NCBI GenBank assembly: GCA_031200235.1
Contig: CP133595.1
Location: 682,001 to 746,000, forward strand
From: Cuniculiplasma divulgatum
GTDB taxonomy: Archaea > Thermoplasmatota > Thermoplasmata > Thermoplasmatales > Thermoplasmataceae
DNA: 64,000 nt
Direction of reading: 5' to 3'
The position numbers and the translations under genes are program-made. Below are positions 45,500 through 54,103 of the stretch, piece by piece. Within the stretch, counting starts at the first letter, position 1. Each line of letters opens with the position of its first letter. The notes under the pieces are model-generated. The model was not told the origin of the DNA and did no database searches. It saw nothing but the letters and a program-made list of their open reading frames with translations.

Positions 45500-46678
45500 T
45501 CACAGCAGCGACAGCGCGTTATCCATATCATCAATCAGATCCTGTGAATCCTCAATGCCGCATGAAAACCTCACCAGCCCGTCTTCGATTCCCATGGCTT
45601 TCCTTTCATGGGGCGGTATTGAGGAATGGCTTGTCTCAACGGGAAGGGTTACAAGGCTCTCAACACCTCCCAGGCTTGCTGCCACGGCAGGCACCTTCAG
45701 TGAAGCCATGAATTTCCTTGCACCATTGAGGCCTCCGACGACCTCAAATGATACCATGCCGCCATATCCCCTGAGCACTTTCCTGGCTATTGCATGGTAG
45801 GGCGATTCCTCAAGCCCGGGATAATGCACACGGACCACCTTTCTGTGCTGGCTCAGGAACCCTGCAAGATCCATGGCCACCCTGTTCTGTTTCTCAACCC
45901 GGAGTCCAACTGTCTTCATTCCCCTTGATGCAAGATAAGACTGCAGCGGATCCGGCACTGGGCCGGTGGTTCTCCTCACTGCCTGTATCCTGTGGAATAT
46001 ATCCTTGTTGTCTGTGCCTGCCAGTCCCAGAGTAACATCACTGTGCCCCGAAATGTACTTGGTTCCGCTGTGCAGAACCACTGATGCGCCGAATTCAGAG
46101 GGGTTCTGGTTGTACGGGGAGGCAAATGTCGCATCCACAAGGAGCGGAATGCCGTTCTCCCTGCAGAACCTGCCGATTCTATCCAGATCAGCAACCTTCA
46201 GTGTTGGGTTTATTATGGATTCCAGGTACAGCAGTGCGTGACTTTCTGGCTTGAATGAAAGTGAGTTGGCCTGATCCAGGCTTATGAAATCGCATCCAAT
46301 GCCAAATTTCTGGAGGTATGAGGAGAAGAATGAGTGTGTCTGGCCGTACAGTTCATTTATGGAAAGTATCCTGTCACCCCTGCTGCACAGGCCGAACACC
46401 GCAGAGCTGATGGCCGCCATTCCCGATGAGAAAGCAAGCCCGTATTTCACGTTGTCAAGAGATGCATACTTGGATTCCAGTGCCTGTGTTGTGGGATTGC
46501 CCCATCGTGTGTACAGGAAGGGCTCGCCCCTGCTGATGTCCATATACGGGTCTGCGCTCCTGTTTGGCGACATGAATGTTGCTGTCTCGAATATTGGAGT
46601 GACAACATTTCCAAAACGTTCGTCCATAATCTCACCGGCATGCACTGCCCTTGTGTTGAAACCATCCCCATGATCCAT
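45500..46678 (-). CDS. Cystathionine gamma-synthase/lyase-family PLP enzyme
   Basis: A 392-residue member of the Cys/Met metabolism family. It has FNTRAVHAGE at the N-terminus, FLYTRWGNPTTQALESKYAS, FSSGMAAISSAVFGL, the NELYGQTHSFF tyrosine, the VDATFASPYNQNP Asp and the PLP-Lys in HSGTKYISGHSDV. C-terminal SLGGVESLVTLPVETSHSSI is typical. Members run as cystathionine gamma-synthase, gamma-lyase, O-acyl-homoserine sulfhydrylase or methionine gamma-lyase; which one cannot be decided by eye. It is convergent with pth2, 4 bases apart. Confidence 0.9.
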   Translation of the reverse strand: MDHGDGFNTRAVHAGEIMDERFGNVVTPIFETATFMSPNRSADPYMDISRGEPFLYTRWGNPTTQALESKYASLDNVKYGLAFSSGMAAISSAVFGLCSRGDRILSINELYGQTHSFFSSYLQKFGIGCDFISLDQANSLSFKPESHALLYLESIINPTLKVADLDRIGRFCRENGIPLLVDATFASPYNQNPSEFGASVVLHSGTKYISGHSDVTLGLAGTDNKDIFHRIQAVRRTTGPVPDPLQSYLASRGMKTVGLRVEKQNRVAMDLAGFLSQHRKVVRVHYPGLEESPYHAIARKVLRGYGGMVSFEVVGGLNGARKFMASLKVPAVAASLGGVESLVTLPVETSHSSIPPHERKAMGIEDGLVRFSCGIEDSQDLIDDMDNALSLL

Positions 46679-46723
46679 GGTCTGGTCATGCCTGCCCGTT
46701 CTTAAGGCATGTTGTTAATGTCA

Positions 46724-47950
46724 TCAGAGTTTTGTCTCATAGCTTTCAGGCTTCCTTTCGGATCTCATGATCATGCCGACTCTGGAAACCAGGAAAGACA
46801 TGGATATCCCTATGACAAGGATTGGCAGCCACACAAGCAGGGGGTCATATGAGAACCTGGAGAGGAGGCCGGTGCCCAGTACCGGTGCCATGGGGGCAAT
46901 GAGACCAAGAAGCAGCTGGAATGCACCAAAATACTGGCCCCGTTTCTCCGCCGGCGATATCTTTCCAATGAGGCTGTACGTGACAGGTGACATCACGTTT
47001 TCACCAATGGTAAGAAAAATGACGTCGGCAATGAGAAACGGAAAACCCGAGAAGAATGCCAGGACAAAGAAACCCATGGAATATATGGCGCCGCCCAGGG
47101 CGATCCTGTTGAAATCCCTCATCCTTGCCAGCACCCAGTTCACTGGCATCTGGAGAAACACCACTGCCAGGCCGTTCACTGAATAGAGTATGCCGATCAT
47201 GTAGTTTGGCACCCTGTCTATGTTGGTCCAGAAAAGCGTCAGGGTTGTGCCCCACTGTCCTGCCACGAACCACATGGACGCCACCAGGAGACTCAGGATC
47301 ACAAACTTAGTGTCCCTCCAGGGAAATTCGAAATTTCCTGTCCTCACTAAAAAATCCGTCTTGGTCTCCGACACATAACGGATGTAGAGAAGCCACTCCC
47401 CGGCAGTGAGCACGGCTGGGAAAAGGAAGACATAGAAATAGCTGATCTGGGACAGGAAACCTCCCAGTGCAGGGCCTACTGAGAAACCGAGGTTTCCGGC
47501 AATCCTCACCATGCTGAAGGCATCAGTCCTCTGCTTCTCTTCCGTGGTGTCTGTTATTACAACATTATCCAGTATCCCCTGAATGCTTGTGAACGGCTCA
47601 ACCAGCAGAAATGCTGAATAGATGAAATACAGAGATGAATGGAAGTATATGGAGAATGCCATGAAGAGAAGAAGCGCCATAATTATGGGAGGAAGCCACA
47701 CTGCTGCCATTCTTCTTCCCAGCCGGTCTATGAGATTTCCGCCGTAGATTGAGAACGGAAGGCTGAGAAGTGCAGTACCGAAAAAAAGCAAGCCTATCTG
47801 GATATAAGGGACATGCCGTATAACTGAAAGGTACACCGGTATGAATATCCAGGACTGGGATCGCCCAAGAATCCTGATGAGCTGGGCCATGGATATTGCA
47901 GAGACATGCCTGTTGCTCAACAGCGCCCCGCCTGGAATCTTTAAGCGCAT
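46724..47950 (-). CDS. MFS transporter, multidrug-type
   Basis: A 408-residue twelve-segment MFS protein. The cytoplasmic loop GGNLIDRLGRRMAAVW is the motif A, and GNLGFSVGPALGGFLSQISY corresponds to motif C, which marks drug-efflux antiporters. The start at ATG 47950 (MRLKIPGGALLSNRHVS) is preferred. The long open frame extending to 48247 is antisense to tmk and its N-terminal 99 residues have no membrane or MFS features. A TATA-like CATATATGC lies 40-50 bases upstream. Confidence 0.84.
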   Translation of the reverse strand: MRLKIPGGALLSNRHVSAISMAQLIRILGRSQSWIFIPVYLSVIRHVPYIQIGLLFFGTALLSLPFSIYGGNLIDRLGRRMAAVWLPPIIMALLLFMAFSIYFHSSLYFIYSAFLLVEPFTSIQGILDNVVITDTTEEKQRTDAFSMVRIAGNLGFSVGPALGGFLSQISYFYVFLFPAVLTAGEWLLYIRYVSETKTDFLVRTGNFEFPWRDTKFVILSLLVASMWFVAGQWGTTLTLFWTNIDRVPNYMIGILYSVNGLAVVFLQMPVNWVLARMRDFNRIALGGAIYSMGFFVLAFFSGFPFLIADVIFLTIGENVMSPVTYSLIGKISPAEKRGQYFGAFQLLLGLIAPMAPVLGTGLLSRFSYDPLLVWLPILVIGISMSFLVSRVGMIMRSERKPESYETKL

Positions 47951-48053
47951 AGAATTTTTTTCCGGACTCTGCTGCCATATTGAGCGTGCATATATGTTTT
48001 TGTTGCAGCATCCAATCATTACTTCAATATAGATCAAACAGTTCACTCTGTGA

Positions 48054-48644
48054 ATGTTTGTAGCTCTTGAAGGCATTGACGGCTCAGGCAAGACAACGGT
48101 ATCGTCAAGGCTCAGGGATAAGCTTGAAAGTGATGGCATAAGTGTTTTCCTCACCCATGAACCTACATTCAGCGTTGACAGTATTTCCGGGAAGCTTGTG
48201 TCGCAGAGGGATCCGGAAAGCGCCCTGAAACTCTTCTTCATGTTCACCGAGGACAGGTACAGGCACCAGGCCGAGATATCTGAGAAGCTTGATCAGGGCT
48301 ACCTGGTGCTGTGCGACAGGTACATCTACTCATCCTTCGCCTATCAGGGACCACTTATTGAAGGAATTTTCGGCACTCCGGAAAGGGTTGTTACATGGAT
48401 GTCGGAAGTTTCAGAAATCATAAAGGTAAGACCTGACATCAATGTTTACCTTGACATAAGTGCAGACACAGCAATAAAGAGAATATGGAGCCGGCGCAGC
48501 ATAACAGGCTTTGAGGATCTCCAGTACCTTGACAGGGTAAGGTCCTATTATACCGGTGTGCTGAGGAAACACCTCATTACCATTAACGGCGAAGACCAGC
48601 TGGACAGGGTGGTTGACGAAATATATGGCCTCATCAGGCCGTAG
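48054..48644 (+). CDS. tmk: Thymidylate kinase
   Basis: A 196-residue kinase with the P-loop LEGIDGSGKTTVSSRL, the DR(Y/H) motif in LVLCDRYIYSSFAYQG, and the LID segment SRRSITGFEDLQYLDRVR. It phosphorylates dTMP to dTDP. The three-residue RxxR pattern of the LID region is intact. It is divergent from the MFS gene and convergent with map, overlapping map by 11 bases. Confidence 0.95.
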   Translation: MFVALEGIDGSGKTTVSSRLRDKLESDGISVFLTHEPTFSVDSISGKLVSQRDPESALKLFFMFTEDRYRHQAEISEKLDQGYLVLCDRYIYSSFAYQGPLIEGIFGTPERVVTWMSEVSEIIKVRPDINVYLDISADTAIKRIWSRRSITGFEDLQYLDRVRSYYTGVLRKHLITINGEDQLDRVVDEIYGLIRP

Positions 48645-49515
48645 TCACAATGACCTCATCTGAAAGTATAAGAAGAGTGTGCTCCGCCTGGGATATGAAA
48701 GATCCCTTGTGCTCTTTCAGGACTGCGAATTCACTCACTTCCTTTGCTTTCATCATCCTGTGAAGGTAGTCTGAGTAGTCCGGCATTATCTTTGCCACCC
48801 ATCTCTCCGCGAATGGGACCGTGTTGAAATTCTGGTACAGAGGCTCATCCTTCCTGACCTTTGTTCCGCTGAGTATGTAAATGTGCCCGCCCGGGCCATT
48901 GTGAATCATGCCTATGCCCGTGCTGGCAAATGGCTCAATGGCAATGGCCATATCCGCATGGAATGTCTCGCCATTTCCGTCATCATAATTTGGGATGAAT
49001 ATCTCAGAGTGCAGATCGTATCTGTTGAGGCCGTGCCCACCAAGATTTCTTATGGGTTTGAATCCGTGTGATGTGATTACCCTGCCGATTTCCTGTCCTA
49101 TGGACCTGATCTGGGCTCCAGGTCTGACCTTCTTTATGGCTGCATTGAGGGCCTCCCTGGTGGCATCAATGAGATCACTGTGCTGGCCGGATTCTCCAAC
49201 TTCCACAGTGGCAGCATTATCCGAGAGGTAACCGTCCACCGATGCCCCCACATCTATCTTCACCACATCTCCGGTGGCAAATTTCCTTTTGTCGCCCACA
49301 TATGGTGAATAATGTGCGGCCTCGTTGTTTATGGACAGATTTACGGGAAATGACGGAACCGCCCCCTGTTCCCTGATGAAGCCTTCAATTTTTTCTGCAA
49401 CATCCAGAAGCAGAGCACCGGGTGTTGCCAGGCTCTTTCCAAGTTCCAGCGCATTCCTGCCTATGACGCCTGCTTCAAGATATTTTTTCTTAACTTCCTG
49501 ATCCAAAATAATCAC
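48634..49515 (-). CDS. map: Methionine aminopeptidase, type II
   Basis: A 293-residue metallopeptidase. The metal ligands are in VVKIDVGASVDGYLSDNAAT (two Asp), GGHGLNRYDLHSE (His), MAIAIEPFAS (Glu) and FIS-x-EHTLLI-like QAEHTLLI (Glu). The His in NNEAAHYSP is the catalytic one. It removes N-terminal methionine from nascent proteins. The C-terminal insert typical of type II (archaeal/eukaryotic) is present. It overlaps tmk by 11 bases at the 3' end. Confidence 0.95.
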   Translation of the reverse strand: MIILDQEVKKKYLEAGVIGRNALELGKSLATPGALLLDVAEKIEGFIREQGAVPSFPVNLSINNEAAHYSPYVGDKRKFATGDVVKIDVGASVDGYLSDNAATVEVGESGQHSDLIDATREALNAAIKKVRPGAQIRSIGQEIGRVITSHGFKPIRNLGGHGLNRYDLHSEIFIPNYDDGNGETFHADMAIAIEPFASTGIGMIHNGPGGHIYILSGTKVRKDEPLYQNFNTVPFAERWVAKIMPDYSDYLHRMMKAKEVSEFAVLKEHKGSFISQAEHTLLILSDEVIVTTA

Positions 49516-50004
49516 CTATTTTATTACCGCAAGACAAATATGCGGCTTTCTCTCCCAGCTTTAGCGGGAAGCTCCGAAATTCAGAGTTTGCTGGCAGAAT
49601 ATCCATGAGCGTTAACTCCCATAAGCCAAAAGGTGGTCACATGCTTCACGATGAGTCCGCTAATTTTTCGCAGGCAGACGTATGTAAAGCAATATGTAAA
49701 TCCCATCCCTCTCATTTCCTCTTACCACAGATAAATGAATATATTGAGAGCAATCATAAAACTTCGCTTTCTTAGCCACCATATCCTGCAAAAATAGACT
49801 TCCCGCTCACATCCGTTAAATGGATAAGTAATCTGCACTTAGCTTACAGCTAGACCAGATGAATCCAGTATATCTAAATCTTCTATTGTTACCTTCATGG
49901 TGATCAATCAGGTCACCTAATTGTATGTTAAATACATTTATAATATAGATATATACTTATAATAACATAAGAAATTTAATTATCATCAGCGGCATGTTTT
50001 TTGT
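49516..50004. other. Gene-free region upstream of the fibre locus
   Basis: It contains the non-autonomous IS200/IS605-like element (49553-49815), described separately. To its right is a very AT-rich stretch (about 49921-49985: TAAATACATTTATAATATAG, then more), containing the TATA-like box of the winged-helix gene at 50005. No coding frame is supported. Confidence 0.5.
49553..49815 (-). mobile_element. Non-autonomous element with IS200/IS605-like ends (no gene)
   Basis: The left-end-like segment at 49761-49815 reads TTCGCTTTC, then ATATCCTGCAAAAATAG, then TTCCCGCTC. It closely parallels the left end of the tnpB element at 4241-4288 (TTCGCTTTC, CTATCTTGCGAAAGGGG, TTCCCGCTC). The same GTTAAAT (TTTAAC on the minus strand) follows directly in both. 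At the other end, 49553-49580 reads CTCCCAGCTTTAGCGGGAAG, a right-end-like hairpin. Between them is 180 bases with no open frame. This looks like a deletion derivative or a MITE-like palindrome-associated element. Confidence 0.5.
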
Positions 50005-50688
50005 ATGTTAGATTCGGTTAATGATGACGCTCAAAAGGGCATTTCAATTAGAGATGATATTCTTCAGCTTGACCCTAAGGTGTGGATCTTAAAGAAGAAA
50101 GCCTCATTAAAAGGGAAGAGTGGAATAAATCACCATGTTGATTTTTACTGCGAATCTAAAGATGGTGGTAAAATTATCATACTTAAGGCTGACAAAGATT
50201 ACGTTTCAATTTATGAAATAATAGGAAAGGTTCAGATTCTCACGACCGAAGAATATACCGACATGATATTCATAATGTGCAGTTGCGATGTAAACCATGG
50301 CAATCTCATAAATGCCATGAAAATGATTGGGGCCACCATCATAAAAAATTTCAGATTCGGCAGTGAACTCTTTACTGCTGACTCAGAGAAATCATTGGTT
50401 AAGGATTCAATTGGACGAAGAAACACACCGGGAACAATGAGACTTAGAAGAGATCGAATGAGAATAATGCTGGACGTCATGGAACTTTTAAATGAGCACA
50501 GCAGCAGAATCACCAACATAATCTACAAGTGCAACCTGAATTACAGGACAGCAAACGAACTACTGGATGAACTCATAAAGAAGAATTACGTTCAGTTAAG
50601 AAAAGACAATGAAAATGAAAGCTCATACTCACTAACGAAAGCTGGAAGCGATGCACTGCAAAGTGTCAGGAAAATGTACTCAGCATGA
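50005..50688 (+). CDS. Winged-helix protein with N-terminal nuclease-like domain, possible regulator
   Basis: A 227-residue protein. Residues 150-227 form a winged helix with NLNYRTANELLDELIKKNYV and a wing (RKDNENESSYSLTKAGSDAL), similar to archaeal ArnR-like or DUF4364-type regulators. Residues 1-140 (VWILKKKASLKGKSGINHHV, GGKIIILKADKDYVSIYEII) resemble the fold of restriction-endonuclease-like domains without a clear catalytic set. Its stop overlaps the next gene by 4 bases, and the two stand just before the fibre genes, so I infer a local regulatory role. Confidence 0.55.
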   Translation: MLDSVNDDAQKGISIRDDILQLDPKVWILKKKASLKGKSGINHHVDFYCESKDGGKIIILKADKDYVSIYEIIGKVQILTTEEYTDMIFIMCSCDVNHGNLINAMKMIGATIIKNFRFGSELFTADSEKSLVKDSIGRRNTPGTMRLRRDRMRIMLDVMELLNEHSSRITNIIYKCNLNYRTANELLDELIKKNYVQLRKDNENESSYSLTKAGSDALQSVRKMYSA

Positions 50689-51326
50689 TAAATCCAATAA
50701 TGGTTATTACTCCCACCATCATCTTCATAACATGCTTATTTGTTTTCGTGGGATTGAGAAAGGAGTCACGAAAATATATCGCAGAAATGAGACAGCTCAG
50801 TGAGGACCAGACCAGAATAATGAACGTGATATTCCTGAAAAAGATCATACGTTTTTTCGTAGAAAGCAAAACCAGCAGGGATACTGAACAGCTTCTTGAC
50901 AATATGGAAAATTTTACTGAAAGGATAGAGGAGGGGGCGTCGAATATCGCCAGTGATGCCACCAAGGAAATAGCGGAGCTTCATAATTATCTTGATAGGA
51001 TAACCAGAAAGCAGAAAAATCTGGTTTCGCTTCAGGCGCTGACGTCCATAATGACCAATACAGTCCTTGCCTATGGCATAATTGTAGCTGCAATGCAGTA
51101 TACCATACTTACTCTTTACATCATAGTTCCTTCCTTTGCTCCGATAAAGCAGATAGATGATATTATGATAGGAGCTACTTTGATTTTCGGTGCAGTTATA
51201 ATTCTATTCTATGTAGACATAGTACGACTGGCCAGAAGGGTTAAAAACCTGAAATATTCAGATCATGAACTTGTGAAAACTGCAGACAACGAGCCCGGAA
51301 TAAATTCATTAAATCCTGCCAGGTAA
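50685..51326 (+). CDS. Membrane protein with central coiled coil, unknown function
   Basis: A 213-residue protein with an N-terminal membrane segment (residues 5-24), a hydrophilic helical stretch (residues 30-115, with coiled-coil tendency: NMENFTERIEEGASNIASDA), then two hydrophobic segments (about 120-145 and 158-180) and a charged tail. I do not recognise a family. It overlaps the upstream winged-helix gene by 4 bases, forming a two-gene unit that precedes the exported fibre proteins; a one-component membrane partner of the regulator is possible. Confidence 0.55.
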   Translation: MINPIMVITPTIIFITCLFVFVGLRKESRKYIAEMRQLSEDQTRIMNVIFLKKIIRFFVESKTSRDTEQLLDNMENFTERIEEGASNIASDATKEIAELHNYLDRITRKQKNLVSLQALTSIMTNTVLAYGIIVAAMQYTILTLYIIVPSFAPIKQIDDIMIGATLIFGAVIILFYVDIVRLARRVKNLKYSDHELVKTADNEPGINSLNPAR

Positions 51327-51425
51327 TTTCTGAAATGTCAGTGCAGAATGGTGACAGATAAAGGTATAAAACTTTGTCTTCGTTACATAAATTGATGAAA
51401 GGTTCATATTTAAAATTCAAAATGG

Positions 51426-51436
51426 TTTTTAAATAC
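51426..51436 (+). promoter_or_regulatory. TATA-like box of the first TasA-like gene
   Basis: TTTTTAAATAC lies about 23-25 bases before the ATG at 51454, so this gene probably has its own leaderless transcript separate from the regulator pair. Confidence 0.55.
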
Positions 51437-51453
51437 TCCAGCATTAGTAGGAT

Positions 51454-52110
51454 ATGCGAATCCGGGCTATCATAATCTGTTCCGTGATGATTATTTCGGT
51501 CATGTCCGGATCTCTTGCTTTTTCTGCTTTTTCAGGAACCGCAACCACAAATGTTTCAGCTACAGCAAATTTTTTTGGAATCAACGACGGCGTTTCAGTG
51601 TGTGCTTTCTGGGCCGATAATACTGAACTCTACGTTAACAGTCACGTTTTCAAGAGTGATTCGAACTGTCTGTTCAATGAACTGTGGCCGCCAGTTGAGG
51701 TTATTAAGAATCATACATCTTATTCCGGTTCCATAGCTGACAACCTGAACATATCAAATTTCTCACCTGGAAATGCAATATTGTTCTGTATACAGATTTA
51801 CAATCCCAATGACCAGATTTTATCCGTATCGAATATATCCTTTGGGCACTTCTCGGGGAATGGATTGAGCTTCTACAACGCAACTAGCTGCAATAATCAG
51901 GAAGCGTGGTTTGCAGTTGTTAACAACACCGTAAGCCAGTGCCAGAATCCCGGAGGTTATTATGGCATAATATGGGAAAATGGAAACCAGGTATCTCCTG
52001 GCTTTACACTTACAATCGGCTTCTTCATTTTTCTATCACAGACCTCTGGAAACAATTACCAGGAGTCCTCGTTCACCTTACCACTGATCATAACAATGAC
52101 AGAGCAGTAA
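51454..52110 (+). CDS. Secreted TasA/camelysin-like protein, cysteine-rich paralogue
   Basis: A 218-residue exported protein. Residues 1-25 are a signal peptide (IIICSVMIISVMSGSLAFSA), followed by FSGTATTNVSATA, the start region shared with the two paralogues at 56.1 and 56.9 kb. The middle holds SPGNAILFCIQIYNPNDQ, matching the APG-x(n)-N-G-type strand of TasA/CalY fibre subunits, and the C-terminus ends QESSFTLPLIITMTEQ. Unlike its paralogues it has six or so mature cysteines (VCAFW, NCLF, LFCI, SCNN, QCQN), so it may be disulphide-stabilised. Likely a fibre subunit, tip or base protein, processed by the nearby S26B signal peptidase. Confidence 0.7.
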   Translation: MRIRAIIICSVMIISVMSGSLAFSAFSGTATTNVSATANFFGINDGVSVCAFWADNTELYVNSHVFKSDSNCLFNELWPPVEVIKNHTSYSGSIADNLNISNFSPGNAILFCIQIYNPNDQILSVSNISFGHFSGNGLSFYNATSCNNQEAWFAVVNNTVSQCQNPGGYYGIIWENGNQVSPGFTLTIGFFIFLSQTSGNNYQESSFTLPLIITMTEQ

Positions 52111-52280
52111 CTACAGAAACCTGATGCCTCGATTATGTACACCATAAAGAAATTCTCCATAATCTATGAGGACTGGCCAGCCAAATATCAAAATTTGCGC
52201 CCTTATTCTTTCTATATTTTTTGATATATACTCTGCACTGCAAAATATTTTAAAGGATATTCACTTGGTTCAATATCTTC
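52111..52280. other. Intergenic spacer between the first fibre gene and the DUF5305-like gene
   Basis: It holds a TATA-like AAATATTTTAAAG at about 52242-52254, about 30 bases before the next ATG. Nothing else is visible. Confidence 0.4.
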
Positions 52281-52578
52281 ATGAAGTCTATAATTAGTAA
52301 GAAAAGTAAATCTACGGTTTTAGCAGTAGTGGGCATCATTATTCTTGCCGTAGCTCTCGTTGTTCTTGTTCAGCCTCGTCCGAGGGATGTTCGTGAAGCA
52401 TATGGTTCTTATTCACTAAATACACGTATGACTCTTGTTGATCAGTTGCGAAATAGCACCCTTTATGGCAACAATACTAACCTCACAGATCCATCTGTAA
52501 TATATAAAAGCATTAGCAAAAATATATTTATTGATGTGAACGTAAATTATTTCAACCTATCTTTGCCCTATTTTAACA

Positions 52579-54084
52579 CTACAGTTCAATTGAAAGTTTC
52601 TCCAGCAGTGTTTTCTGATCCTTTGTGAGTTCCACAGTACTGTGGGAGCCATTGGCGTAGACAACCTCCTTGATGCCCCTTATGGTTTCCAGAGTCCGGT
52701 TGTATGTCAGGCCGCACCTGTATGCAATCATTGCCATGATTGCATACCCGAGAATGGAGAGGAACACCTTCGCCCGTGTACCATCCTCTGTACGTGCATA
52801 CAGAGGTTCCATGGCGGATTTTGAATGCATGAATGCCTTCTCAACCACATCCTTCCTTCTGTATATCTGCAGGATATCCGCCTCACTGATCTTGGTGTTT
52901 GTGAGTAGTATGAAGAATCCCATGCGTGATGTGTGTGACTGTATTGCTCTGTGCTTCAGTGAATATGTGAATGTTGATCCGGTGAATTTAAGCGATATGT
53001 ACCTTCCCATGCCCCTGACAGATTCCGTGACGGACCGAATCATGTCGTTCCTGCTGCTGAACTTCACAGCCATCATGCCCCTGAGCCTTTTCTCCGCCTC
53101 CGAGAGTTTGGAGTAGAAGGATTCTATCCTTTCTGCCTTCCTCTTTGCACTGTAGTACACAATGTAACGCATCTTATTGATCATGAATGATTTGTGGAAT
53201 ATTGTATCCTCACCATACTGCATGTAGTTCCTGGAGCTCTCTATGCCCGAGGACTTCTTCAAGAGATCCGTATATACGGAGAGCGTACCGGGGACTGAAG
53301 CGATTATGCCGTGATCCTGGAGTTCCTTCACGTTGGATTCGGAATAGAAACCCCTGTCCATGACAATCATCACTGAACGGATGCCGAAATCCTTCAGTTC
53401 CATCACAAGATTGCTGATGGCTGAAACCGACACTATGTTGCCGGGCATGATCCTGTGGTGCACCGGTATTCCGGAATCCCTTGTCACTGCCAGAACAAAG
53501 TTGATCTCCCTGTTCTCCCCGTTGGAATGATAGTAATGGCCGTACTCTGCAAGATCATTATCCTTTCCGTAGTATCGTATTGCACTGAGATCATATACTA
53601 TGCCTGAGGATCCGAACTCCTTCACTATGCGTTTCGATATGGCCTTCTGAAGGACTGCTGCAATATGGGGACTTTCAGAACCGATGAAATCCACCAGATC
53701 ACGGTTCTCCTTCACTGTGCCATCCCTTATGCCCGTATGCATTTCAATGGAACCGGTGGAACCGAACATGTCCATTGCAGCCAGTACAACGATTCTCCTG
53801 GCTGCCTCCCTCATGCTGGTGAAACCGCTTATGGCAGGTATGAAATCATCCATTATTCCGAAATCCTCCGCATATCGGTACATTATGTATGGCGCAGATT
53901 CCAGAAGCCTCCTAACCATGATCCGCTTCCTCGGTTCCTGTATCACGGTTTTTCCATCCACGGTAATCTCCTTTCCAAGATACACAGAATCCTGTTTCAC
54001 TTCCTTAGTTCCCTTTATCCTGTGGTTTGTCACACGGTAAACGTAGATGTTTTTTCCCTTTGGAAGCCTCCGGGTGAATGTCAT
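52579..54084 (-). CDS. DDE transposase, IS4/IS1634-like
   Basis: A 501-residue DDE transposase. The first catalytic Asp is in VYDLSAIRYYG, the second in SVMIVMDRGFYSESNV, and the Glu in the YREK-type signature IYRRKDVVEKAFMHSKS near the C-terminus. This is the IS4 superfamily layout, of the IS1634-like long type. The ATG at 54084 follows a TATA-like CTTATAGAT by about 25 bases, with a palindrome in between that may be a self-regulatory operator. No frameshift is seen, so the enzyme is probably active. Confidence 0.88.
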   Translation of the reverse strand: MTFTRRLPKGKNIYVYRVTNHRIKGTKEVKQDSVYLGKEITVDGKTVIQEPRKRIMVRRLLESAPYIMYRYAEDFGIMDDFIPAISGFTSMREAARRIVVLAAMDMFGSTGSIEMHTGIRDGTVKENRDLVDFIGSESPHIAAVLQKAISKRIVKEFGSSGIVYDLSAIRYYGKDNDLAEYGHYYHSNGENREINFVLAVTRDSGIPVHHRIMPGNIVSVSAISNLVMELKDFGIRSVMIVMDRGFYSESNVKELQDHGIIASVPGTLSVYTDLLKKSSGIESSRNYMQYGEDTIFHKSFMINKMRYIVYYSAKRKAERIESFYSKLSEAEKRLRGMMAVKFSSRNDMIRSVTESVRGMGRYISLKFTGSTFTYSLKHRAIQSHTSRMGFFILLTNTKISEADILQIYRRKDVVEKAFMHSKSAMEPLYARTEDGTRAKVFLSILGYAIMAMIAYRCGLTYNRTLETIRGIKEVVYANGSHSTVELTKDQKTLLEKLSIEL

Positions 54085-54103
54085 GTAGTGATAATAACAC
54101 TAC
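54082..54103 (-). promoter_or_regulatory. Palindrome over the transposase start, possible self-operator
   Basis: TGTAGTG and CACTACA face each other with seven bases between, covering the space from TATA box to start codon. Each arm is identical to the element's terminal repeat CACTACA, so the transposase may bind here and repress its own expression. Confidence 0.55.

Noticed and set aside
47951-48247. Long N-terminal extension of the MFS gene near tmk
   Set aside because: It is antisense to tmk and lacks membrane segments; the first hydrophobic MFS segment begins after ATG 47950.
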